This document shows positions 33,770 through 44,311 of a stretch of 64,000 bases of DNA, piece by piece (position 1 is the stretch's first letter; every line of letters starts with the position of its first letter). The stretch is from Pratylenchus scribneri. Its lineage: Eukaryota > Nematoda > Chromadorea > Rhabditida > Pratylenchidae. The stretch is taken from positions 310,001 through 374,000 of the forward strand of contig JAQSEB010000098.1 in the NCBI GenBank assembly GCA_030063045.1, in the 5' to 3' direction. Below the pieces are notes generated by a model that had not been told where the DNA came from, searched no databases, and saw nothing but the letters and a program-made list of their open reading frames with translations. Position numbers and translations under genes: made by a program.

Positions 33770-36669
33770 AAGAGAAATTGGAGCATAAAATTAAGGAAGA
33801 AATAATTGCAAAAATAGACCCAAATTTATTTTTATTTGTAAATTCACAGTTCAGCCCATTTTATCTCACTTCCTTCTCTCTTTTTTGTCAACATAATGAG
33901 TTCAATATTTATTTTTCTCTTCATGCCAATTTTTTCTTTCTGTCCCAACAATCATGGCCATACTTTATTTTATCATTTTTTTTTAATAAATGCCAATTCA
34001 TCCCATACATATTGGAATTAATTGCTATTAAATTGGAATAAAATTGACAGACCCAGAATTCGAATTTTTATTTAAATTTTAACAACAAAATTGGATTGCA
34101 AAAAAATATTGGAAAATTAATTTTGGAAATTGGTAGATGTTGGGCTAGTAAATTTAGGAAATCTCCGCTTTTGAACTTTGTACGAACTTAAAAAGTGGCA
34201 CATTCAATTTTAATTAGGCATGTTCGATTTAATCTATGAAATTTCAATTTTAAATCCATTCTAACTTGTTTGAAAAGCTGAACCGTTGTTTAAATCCAAA
34301 CAGATTATGTAGTTGCCAAAAACATTGAAAACCGCTTGACAGACAATGTGACAGATACATAAACTCTTCTAAAATTATATATAAAATAATAAAGAAGAGT
34401 AAAATATTATAATTTGTCACAAAATTAAATGCATTTAAAATACTTCCTTCATATCTGAACTTTTATACAAATGATAATTTTCAATGAGGAAATAAAAATT
34501 AAAATAATTTTATTATTCAATTAAATCCCAATCGAAATAGCCACGGATCCCGGATGTAAAATGTTGTGATTTTTAATGCCTGCCTAAATAACATTGATAA
34601 ATTCATAATTTAATAGCTCTGTACAAATATATACAATTAAATTAATAACATTTCATCGATGAAAATGAAAAACAATATCGAAAAATGATTTATTTGATTA
34701 GCCTACTTTTAAAATAGATTTATTTTCTCTAATCAAAAAATTTTGGGTCCTAGTCCAATTATGCAAATATTTACGGCTTCGATTCAGTCAAATACAATGT
34801 CTGAAATTTTGTTAACTAAAAAGGCAAAATGCCCAATAAATAAATAAAAATAAATTCCTCATTGGCATTGGCATCGGAATAATGAGCTTTAAAATATAAA
34901 AGTACAAAAATCTATTGGGGTAATTTATGATTCCTTGATCCTTGGTTCATCCATAACCATATTCATATTTTTCACAAAAGAGCATTATTAAAAGAATTAA
35001 AATTGAGTGAAATTTATTAGATACTATTTTTAAATGGACAAAGCAAAAAAAAACTCTTGAAAATTATAATAACATTCTTATGCTATTAGGAGAATATTTT
35101 TTTGTTTAATTATTTTTAGCATTTTTTGGGGAAAATTTCAATATAAAAATGCAATATTTCAATGTATTTTTGACAAATGTAACGAAATAAGCTATAATAG
35201 AAAGTCAACACTTATTTTTTGATGGAAAATATTTTTGTTGGCGCTAAAAATATTTTTTTTGGCACTAAAATAGTTTTCGGCTTTTAATAAATCAGAACCG
35301 GTTTAAGACTCACAAATCTAGACTAAAACTGCTCAAAATAATTAGCCTATTCTCGAATATGTAAGAGGTCTAGAGAAAATTTGATAGTCCAATATACGGT
35401 TTTATACCCTACAAAAATAATGCATTGTTTTTCCGTTCGATAAAAGTGTTGCAAAGTTTTTGTAGCTTATTATGGCCTAAACAATTCCTTAAAAGTCACA
35501 TATGAAAGCAATAAGAATATAAATAATTGAATAGTAATTTTAGGGGAAAAATTGAAAAAAATTTTATTGATTAGTCAAAATTTATCCTCTATACAAATAT
35601 TCCCGACTAAGAATCAGTCAAATTGAATTTTTATTTGGAAAGTTTATATCGATGAAAAAATTTGTGGATTCCATTAATTCCATTGAATTATGAATTATAA
35701 AAATATCCCACCTTAATTGGAATTTCTAATATTTTTATTAAATTAAAGTTTATTTAGCTGTCATTGAGCCCCATAGAAAAAATTTGATACCATTTTAGAA
35801 TTTTATTATTTTTGTTTGCCAATTTTGGCCAAAGTTTCTCACTTTCAATAGTTTGAGGCATCGTAAATTTCATACTAAAATCAAAAGTCAAAGATTGAAT
35901 TTTTGACCCTTTTTATTGAAGATTTGTATTTATATTTTGCCTCCTATATTTGGGCATTTTTGTCGATATTTTATAATTACATATCAATTAAATCCCAGCT
36001 CAAGAAATTACAAAGGTATGTATTTCTGTAAGGTAATCGACAAAGTTTAAATTTCATCCATAAAATTTTAATCGTTGGTCGATTTTTTTAAATTAAAAAT
36101 AAATAATGATGAAAATAAATTTTCATTTAATAATTCCGAATTCCGAGCAAAAATCGTCGATCATTAGTTCAATTTTTGATAATATTTGTGTGTTTGAAAA
36201 TTTTATGACTAAAATTTTATTATTTTTATTTATCAATTTTTGATCAAAATTATCCAAAAATAGAATCGCATTTACACTTTTTGTCTTTAATGAGCAAATA
36301 AATATTTAATTCGTTGATTAAAAAAATTCATATTTATTGGCATTTTTGTGGAAAGTTTGAATAACTGTCACCAAAAACTATTTTAAAGCTAAAATGGGGG
36401 TCAAATTTCAATTCGGAATCCGTTTGGGAATTTTAAAATATTGCAAAAAATTTTGAATTTTCATTCATCCATTTTTTTAATCTGCCGAATGTAAAAATTT
36501 TAAAAATAATTTTTTATACTTGGGCCACTTTAATTTTCCCATTTTTTTAAATGCTAGCGCTTATTTTGAAGTCTAAATAAATTAGCATTTGATCTAATTT
36601 TATGGCTCCAAAAATGTCTTTTTCTAAAATTAAATTACTATTTAAATTCTTAAGATAAATTCCACTTAA
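33770..36669. other. 2.9-kb gene-poor region with repeat fragments
   Basis: I see no supported gene. At 34130-34330 there is a half copy of the family seen as a full palindrome at 55.7-56.1 kb (AAATCTCCGCTTxTxAA, ATGAAATTTCAATTT). Near 35275-35315 is a half copy of the 4.3 kb palindrome. The rest is AT-rich and unexplained, including the promoter region of the secreted papain-like gene. Confidence 0.4.
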
Positions 36670-39600
36670 ATGAAGTTGACCCTAATTCTTGCAATTTGTC
36701 TATTCCAATGTGCCGTCTTGCTTTTCCATTGCCCAACGGATGTGGATGCGGGAGCAAAGAAAAAAGCACCAAAGCCTCAGCTAACTGCCAAAGAAATTAA
36801 AGAAAGAAAAGATGCAAAGAAGCCATCGGAAGCTCAAATTAATGCGGCAAAATCTAAAAGTAAAACAGAACTAAAAGAAAAGAGAACACAGAGAAAAGGA
36901 GACAAGAAAGCTAAAAATGCGAAAAAACTTGAAGAACAATGCGTGGTAAATATTATAATATATAGCTGAAGTATTTAAATTATCTTAATAATAAATGATT
37001 GATGGTCTCAAAGCGAAGCATATATTATAATTGGGTATGAATTTTTTTTTCCATAAATGTGCATTTATTTGTTTATAAAATGCATTCTTTTCTCCAAAAA
37101 TCATTTTTCATTGGATAACTTTTTCATGCTTAATCTGAGACCCCCAAACCTTATAATACCCATTTTACAGAGCTCATTGTGATGCATCGATTGATTTATT
37201 ATTAGTCTCGGCTTGGCCAAAATTCAAGGTATTAACTCTATTTTTGTTTTAGGTTCATACTTTATAACTCTTTTAATTTTGAACCAAACCCCGACAAACA
37301 ATATATCAATTGACTCTCGATGAGCTCTATAAAATGGGTATTATAAGGTTTGTGGGTCTATTATCAAGCATGAAAAAGTTATTCAATAAAAAATGATTTA
37401 TGGGAAAAAATGCATTTTATGGACAAATAAATGCAAATTTATCGACAAAAAAATGTTTTCTCTATTATAATTTATTCTGGGAATCGGATAATTTCGGAAA
37501 TTATATAAGTTACAGTTCATTGGCCTAATAAAATTTTGAAATCCGGCTTCTAGACTTCATATTGGAAAGAAATAGGCTCTTTCGATTAGACCTGATCGAT
37601 TTAGTCTATGAAATTTCAATTTCAGACCTCATTGAATTGAGGCCTTGGCAAAAGTTAATAAACCTTTAATATATTGAAAACTATTTATATACCTTTAATT
37701 TGTTTTCAGATGGGTTTTCATAAAGAATTTAACCAGCAAAAAGTAGCGATGAAAAAGCTCAACGAAGAAAAAGCAATAGGCAGAAAAAAGGGTGAAGCAC
37801 GAAAAGAAATAAAGAATAATCCAAATTTGCGAAAGGAAAATGCCCGAAGTTGTCGTTGGGATTTGAAACCATATTTCAACAATCATCCAACGCAACAAGA
37901 GCCATGTAGGTTTTTATAATTTTTTGTAAAAAATTGTGGTAGAATAAATCAATTTAGACTAAATTTTCTTCACTGAATGTCCATTTTTGGACTAAATTTT
38001 TCACACAATGGCCATTTTTTGGACTAAAATTTTAAGTTTCGCGGCCATTTATTTAGTCAAAATTTTGCTTGTGGTGCAAAAATATGAAAAATATATTATG
38101 CATGAAAAATTTTGGTGATCTTTCTCATGTCTCTCATTAGCACCTCTCAACCATCCATGACCCTTTGCTTAACTATGATTTGGAAAATTTATGGAGAAGA
38201 ATAAACAATGATTTTTCGATTTTTATTAAAATGCATTTAAAAATTTTATGGAAAAATTATTTTAGGCGGAAAAATTTTTTTAAAAAGACTCGAAAATACT
38301 CGATACTCGATCGTCTGTAACTCGGACTCGAAAAACTCGACCCGATACTCGACTTTCAGATACTCGACATACTCGATACTCCATTTAGGGGTCGAGTACT
38401 CGGACTCGGCCAACCTTATTATGGACAAATTTATATAACATGACCTCAAAAAGATTAATGTTTTTGTTAAATTCAATGTTATTTTAGATTATTTAATATT
38501 TTCATACAAATCTTTTCCCACCAGTCCTTTCCGGAATAAAATATAAATCTTTCCCGTTTGTTTTTTTACTGAAATTAAAATTATTACTTTTCTTTTTATC
38601 CATAATTTTTTTGAAATAATATTTTTCCGTTATGATTTTTGCTTTGTCTTAAAATAGAAAATATCCTTTAATAAATTTTTAATTCCTTAACTTATTATTA
38701 TATATATAATAATGCACAAATTATTATTTTCCTTTTACAGATGCATACGTTTGCCAAACAATGATGGTGGCAATGGCAGTGGAAACAATGTATGCAATGA
38801 GGAATAAGCCCACAAAACCATATGACATCAGTGTGCAAGCCATTCTCGATTGCTATACACCTCAAAAATGCTTCCACAAAGACCAGAATAATCAGGACGT
38901 TAGTAAATTGGAAGGCTGCGCGCCAGGAGATCTGTTACAGTAAGTATCTATTCAATATATAACTGTTAGGTCTGATAATAGTTTTTAATGCGATTTTAAG
39001 GGGTATGTGTGTGCTACGTTTTAGATTATTTTTTCCATAAAAATAGAATCAAAATATTTTGTCCCTGTATTTGTCAAGGATTCTCCTAATTTCTTTTGTG
39101 ATATTGAGGGAAAAAATAACTTTAAATATATATAACAATTCATGAATTGATAAAATTTGAAAAAAGATTTTTATTTTACATTTCATTTTTAAAATCAATT
39201 TTAGGCAAATGACGACATTTGATGATGACGACAAAGCTTTTGCCATTTATTTGCATGCAAAAGACTATCCTAGAGAATTCAATCCCAAAAAGGTCACAAA
39301 GCAAGAATGCAAAGCATTGGTCAGCACGGCAAATTTTATTCTTTTAAAATAATGTTTTACTTGTGCCGATAGTTTTATTTTCATCATTTTCAGGACCATT
39401 CGGACAAATGGGCCAAAGGCTATTTCAATTATAAAATGTGGTTTTCAAAAGAGAATTTGTTGCGCATGTCAGAATTAACTAAGAATAAGAAGAAGGACAA
39501 GAAACAACTACCGAAGAAGGATGAGAAGGAAAAGACCAAGAAAGATCAAATAATTGAAAAGAAAAGAAAAATAAAAGGTAGAATTTAACGGGAATGATAC

Positions 39601-42600
39601 GTGCCCAAAATTAGGGCAGGGCCGAGGTTTGGCGCCGCTTATAGTAATAAAAATCATCAAAGTTTCAATCAATTTTGATGATTTTGTTATCAAGAGGAAA
39701 CTGTTGGCTTTATATTGATTATAATTTTATTTAAATTAGTTTAAAAATGATGAAGTTGTCCAAAAAAAGCCACTAAAAATTCGCTAATCCTAAATTGTCT
39801 TAAATGGTTTTTATTTAATATTTAAAATAAAATTAATTGATAGCCAACTGTCTTCTTTATAATTTGTTAAAAAAATCATCCAAATTGGTTTTTTCAGATC
39901 TTGATGTTTTTTTAAAAGGCGCCAAATCAAATTAGGCCACTTCCTGTGCGTGATAAAACGGAAAAGCTTAATTGCCTGTCTAAAGGGGCTGAATTTTGAG
40001 TCTAATTTTTCTCCTGTCTAAAGGGGCTGAATTTTGAGTCTAATTTTTCTCCTGTCTAAAGGGGCTGAATTTTGAGTCTAATTTGGAGGATTTTGAATTA
40101 AACTATATAAAAAGGCTTTTCAACATTCTGGGATGTGCGGAAATCAAAAAGGAGGTGCGCAGGATTAAGCCGGATATAGAGGGATTAAGGTGGATATAGA
40201 GGGATTAAGGTGGATATAAAGGGATGATTAAGGTGGATATAGAGGGATTAAGTCCCGAAATTGATGGGAAATGGCCTGGAGGGCCAGTGGAAGGTCGGGA
40301 GATGGGCTGAAGACCCTGAGAGTGGGTAGGATATAGCCGGATATAAGGGGATATACGTGGATTAAGGGGGATTAAAGAGGATTAAAGGGGATTAAGCTCC
40401 GAAAAATGGGAATGGCCCGGAAGGCCACGGGAACGTCGGGGAAGTGTAGCAGAGGCCCGGAGACTGCGCGGGATTAAGTCAGATATAAGGGGATATATGT
40501 GGATTAAGAGGGATTAAGTTTAGTTAGGGGCTAGGGATTAGGGTTATGGTTAGGGGCGGCATGGGATCTAGGGGCTAGGGGCTTAGGGGTTCGGAGCATG
40601 CGGGATATAGCCAGATTTAGGGGGATTAAGATGGATAAAGGGGGATTAAGCCGGATTAAGCTTAGTTAGGGGCTAGGGATTAGGGTTAGGGGTTCGGAGC
40701 ATAGGAATCTCGCGAAGCCGGAAGCAAAACAGCCCAAACCGGGCTCGCGCCCAACGATTCCAGGCCTTAATCCGGCTTAATCTCCCCAAATCCACCTTAA
40801 TCCCCCTTTATCCGGCTTAATCCCGCGCACTCTCCGAGCCTCTCTTACATTTCCCCGACCTTATACTGGCCATCCAGACAATTTCCCATCCATTTAGGGG
40901 CTTAATCCCTCTATATCCACCTTAATCATCCTTTTATATCCACCTTAATCCCTCTATATCCACCTTAATCCACGTATATCCCCTTATATCCGGCTATATC
41001 CCACCCACTCTCAGGGCCTTCAGCCCATCTCCCGACCTTCCACTGGCCCTCCAGGCCATTTCCCATCAATTTCGGGACTTAATCCCTCTATATCCACCTT
41101 AATCATCCCTTTATATCTACCTTAATCCCTTTATATCCACCTTAATCCCTCTATATCCGGCTTAATCCTGCGCACCTCCTTTTTGATTTCCGCACATCCC
41201 AGAATGTTGAAAAGCCTTTTTATATAGTTTAATTCAAAATCCTCCAAATTAGACTCAAAATTCAGCCCCTTTAGACAGGAGAAAAATTAGACTCAAAATT
41301 CAGCCCCTTTAGACAGGAGAAAAATTAGACTCAAAATTCAGCCCCTTTAGACAGGCAATTAAGCCCCACGTGTGATAAAATATTATTATTATTATATTGC
41401 AGCCGGACGCGATGAGGCGGATTCTCAGATTAATGAAGATCGCCACGTTTATGACAAAACAAAATCACCGAGCATTCAGGTGATGATGGATCTTCTAAAA
41501 CATGGTCCATTCATTGCTGGTTGGTTTTATAAGCATTTTGCTTTTTTAATAAAAAAATTAACTTTATTTTCCAAATCATAAACTAGTATAAAAAATTTAT
41601 TAATTCAATAAATTTATTTTCTATTTGTAGTCACAAAAATAAGCACAAGAATGGAAGCATATCGACTGAAAAAGGAGGCTGACCTCAATGACCTGTCAAA
41701 GGCATTCGACATGGATTTGGACCCGGATGAAGAGTTGATGGAGAGAATCACACATGCATTCTTCGTGATTGGCTATGTGAAGCCGCAGAAGTCCAATGAA
41801 ATGTATTTTCTAGGTATATTTTGAACTCATTATTTAATTTTGCATATTGCATACGAATAATTCATATTCGAATATTACTCTATATAATTTGTAAAAAATA
41901 ATATTGAGGTAACCCAGAAATTTTGGATCTTTAAGTTTTTATAAACAAATACAATATTTTTATTAGGCTAAAATGAAAATGATTTTTATCTCCACTACTC
42001 GGGAATAATTACTGAATTATGAACAAAAATTAATTTGTAGTATTTTCGTTTTTAAATAATTATTATTTTCAAATTTATGATGATTTAAATTAAAATCTTA
42101 ATTTCATTTTATATCAGAAAAATTTATATAATATTATTTGCAAAAAAAAAATTATTTTTTACAAAATGATTTTTTTCTAAAATTTTAAAATTTCATTCAT
42201 TTAAAAAATAAGTAGAAATATAATTCGGAATTTTTTGAAATTCATAGACTGGTTGGTAATAGTTTTGACTTTTGTACCCCCCTTTTTCCAAAAAATTTTT
42301 TTTTAATTTTATTTTGCTCTAAAAACGTGTATTTAGGGTTTTTCGATGATGGGGAATCTGAATTTGGCATTTATTTTTTATGTTTTAAATTTCCTGAACC
42401 AGTATGGGTTTATAAACCGGTTTCGAAAAAATTGAAGTATCATATTTGTGCCATATTATACATCATTCAACGCTCTATAATCGATTTCGCATAAAACCAA
42501 AAAATAAAAATTATGGCCATTTAAAATTTCATAAGGTATTTACGTGACCTGATAGACTAAAATGGCCTTAAGGTTTTATGCGCAATCGATTACAAATTCG

Positions 42601-43130
42601 TGATTAGCACATCGATACGCGTTGAATGATGTATAATATGGCACAAAATATAAAACTTCAATTTTTTTCGAAACCGGTTTGTAAACTCATACTAGTTCAG
42701 GAAATTTAAACATAAAAAATAAATGCCATATTTGGATTCCCCATCATCGAAAACCCCTAAATACACGTTTTTAGAGCAAAAAAAAAATAAAAAAAATTTT
42801 GTGGAAGAAAGGGGTGATACTACAAACTCAACTATTATTCATAGACCTAGTCATTTATTTATATATTTCAACATATAAGATTTAAAAAAAGAAAAAGAAT
42901 TACGGGAAAACCCAATAATTATTTATTATTTTTTTTCAGTTAAAACGTGCATCATGGCAGGGGAAGGTGAATGGGGATGGCATGGAAAAGGATTCATTAA
43001 AATGAAAACAGCAAGCGGTGGACCATACCATTTTAATCAAGAAATATACCAAGTGATGCCATCCAACACAAAACCGAATCCAAGTCCAACTCCATCAGTT
43101 TCTTCGGATTCAGAGACACATTCCAGTTAG
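36670..43130 (+). CDS. Secreted papain-like (C1A) pseudoprotease, 486 aa
   Basis: Exons 36670-36945, 37710-37905, 38741-38939, 39205-39319, 39394-39577, 41403-41519, 41631-41813 and 42940-43130, all in phase. A signal peptide (LTLILAICLFQCAVLLF) is followed by a Lys/Ala-rich pro-like region (about 30-150). From 158 on, C1A landmarks appear: AVETMYAMRNK, ISVQAILDC, GCAPGDLL, LLKHGPF, then THAFFVIGY with the catalytic His kept (404). The helix position of the catalytic Cys reads Met (165), and the NSWG block reads TCIM (426-429), losing the Asn. A second Lys/Glu insert (about 267-300) interrupts the fold. The protein is probably an inactive secreted homologue, such as an inhibitor, binding protein or effector-like protein; the role is unknown. 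A Ser/Pro-rich tail follows. Two large palindromes sit in introns. Confidence 0.8.
37055..37440. repeat. Palindrome with island, intron 1 of the papain-like gene
   Basis: The arms run from AAATGCATT and AACTTTTTCATGCTTAAT inward to CCTTATAATACCCATTTTA and AGAGCTCAT, with the island (GATGCATCGATTG / CTCTCGATGAGCTCTATA) beside the centre. Arm similarity is high. Confidence 0.8.
37490..37680. repeat. Half copy of the CTCxGCTTCTA / CATTCGATT family
   Basis: It carries GAAATCCGGCTTCTAGACTT and TTTAGTCTATGAAATTTCAA in the same order as the left half of the palindrome at 55.7 kb. The inverse arm is missing. Confidence 0.5.
38285..38412. repeat. ACTCGATACTCGA-rich repeat
   Basis: Many overlapping variants of ACTCGATACTCG and CTCGGACTCG in about 130 bases, ending CTCGGCCAACCTTA. 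It resembles the inside of a small transposon, but the left end is not clear. It lies in intron 2 of the papain-like gene. Confidence 0.6.
39615..39955. repeat. Copy of the GGCGCCGxTTATA repeat family
   Basis: It starts GTTTGGCGCCGCTTATAGTAA and contains the TTGATGATTTTGTTATCAA core also seen at 24.0, 45.3 and 52.4 kb. The right end is inverse but diverged and abuts the large palindrome at 39966. Confidence 0.6.
39966..41364. repeat. 1.4-kb palindrome with satellite-like GGATTAAGxxGGATATA interior
   Basis: The ends GCTTAATTGCCTGTCTAAAG are inverse. Each arm opens with three tandem copies of a 37-38 bp unit (CCTGTCTAAAGGGGCTGAAT...). Inside, dozens of variants of GGGATTAAGGTGGATATAG run inward from both sides. 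The centre holds CTAGGGATTAGGGTTA tracts and a unique GC-rich block (CGAAGCCGGAA). It fills intron 5 of the papain-like gene. A relative lies at 47.6 kb. Confidence 0.9.
42250..42848. repeat. Palindrome of the TCGATGATGGGGAAT family
   Basis: Inverse arms of about 300 bp contain GTATTTAGGGTTTTTCGATG, GGGGAATCTGAATTTGGCAT and AAACCGGTTTCGAAAAA. The inner part has the AATGATGTATAATATG/ACGCGTTGAATGATG island. It is in intron 7 of the papain-like gene and related to the copies at 13.0 and 51.33 kb. Confidence 0.85.
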
Positions 43131-43369
43131 AAATATAACTTTTAAGTATGCAATTATATTTCCTATATTCGCCAAAATAAATTTATTCATAATTTTTTTT
43201 AAATTTTCGGCTGAATGAATTGTTCCATTTCTATTCATTTATTTCTTTTCAATAATTAATAATTATAATAAAGTGTTAATTTGGTTGTTATATGTATTTT
43301 TTTAAGGCAGACTAAATATGGCCTAAATAACTCCACAAAATTCTCATTGAATATAAAGTAACTATAAAT

Positions 43370-43860
43370 ATAAGTCATTCATGTTGTTCGACGGATTATA
43401 TTTTTGAAGGGCAAAAAGTGCATGAGGCAATGATTAGCACCATTTTGAGAGAGGGAAAAAAATTCAGCAAAATATACGATATAATTTTGGAACAAGGAAA
43501 GGAAAATTTGAACAAAATATATGAAAACATATTTAATAGGACAATTCTAATTTTGAAAGAAAAGAAAGAAACAATTGAATGTTTATGTGAGGAAAAGAAA
43601 CTTGAAAAAATGGGAAATGCAATTGAAGAGAGGAAGATTAATTCATTTTGGAAAAAAACTGTGTGAAAATTCAACTTGGAATGAAGTGACCAAGAATTTT
43701 TTGGCAACATTACCAAAACAGAAAAAGGGACCACAAAAATGCAATAGAATCCAAATTGTTCGATGTCAATTTAGCAACAATTTTCTGCAATTGAGAATGC
43801 AATATCATCAGGGAAAACAAATTCAATCCAAAACATTCTCAATTTTGAAGCATTAATCAA
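43370..43860 (+). pseudogene. Possible frameshifted Lys/Glu-rich coding remnant
   Basis: From about 43385 a frame reads a Lys/Glu-rich, probably coiled-coil segment (EGKKFSKIYDIIL, ILKEKKETIECL) to a stop at 43666. An overlapping +1 frame then continues to 43856 with KKLCENSTWNEVTKNF. Composition in both parts looks more coding-like than the surroundings, which suggests a gene broken by a small indel. No start or splice structure supports it and I recognise no family. Confidence 0.3.
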
Positions 43861-44311
43861 TTTATCAAATTGATTTATTTCTTCTTCTAATTTTTAAAAA
43901 TATTAATTTAATTCGTAATTTTCAATATTATATAATTTTTTTAATTGTTAATTTTAATCATATTAATTATTTTTCAATATTCTGACTGATCTTTCCTTTT
44001 GGGGTCCACTTTGAAAAAAAATTGGGTCACAGGAGATCATCTAATTTAGGATTCGGATTACCTGTATATTTTTAATTTATTAGTCAAAATTGAACTCTTC
44101 TGTCCATTTTATTCAAATTTATTCATATGAAAAGTAGCATGTATGAGATAATGCCATGAAGCAAAAAAAAGTCAAAAAATATCAAAATGATTGAGATGGA
44201 GAAAAATGGCACGAGAAGGATATTAATAAAATTGAGAATTGATAAAATAAATTTAAAAAAAAAGAATAGATAGGATATTGTATTGTAGCAATCTATCTTA
44301 CTTTTGCTTTT

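Noticed and set aside
39966..40090. CRISPR-like array (three 37-38 bp units)
   Set aside because: The units are head-to-tail with no unique spacers, mirrored at the other end of a palindrome, and the genome is eukaryotic.
40500..40700. True interstitial telomere
   Set aside because: The tracts are degenerate (CTAGGG, TTAGGGG mixed), short, and sit in palindrome cores at several loci, so a chromosome-end remnant is not the simplest reading.
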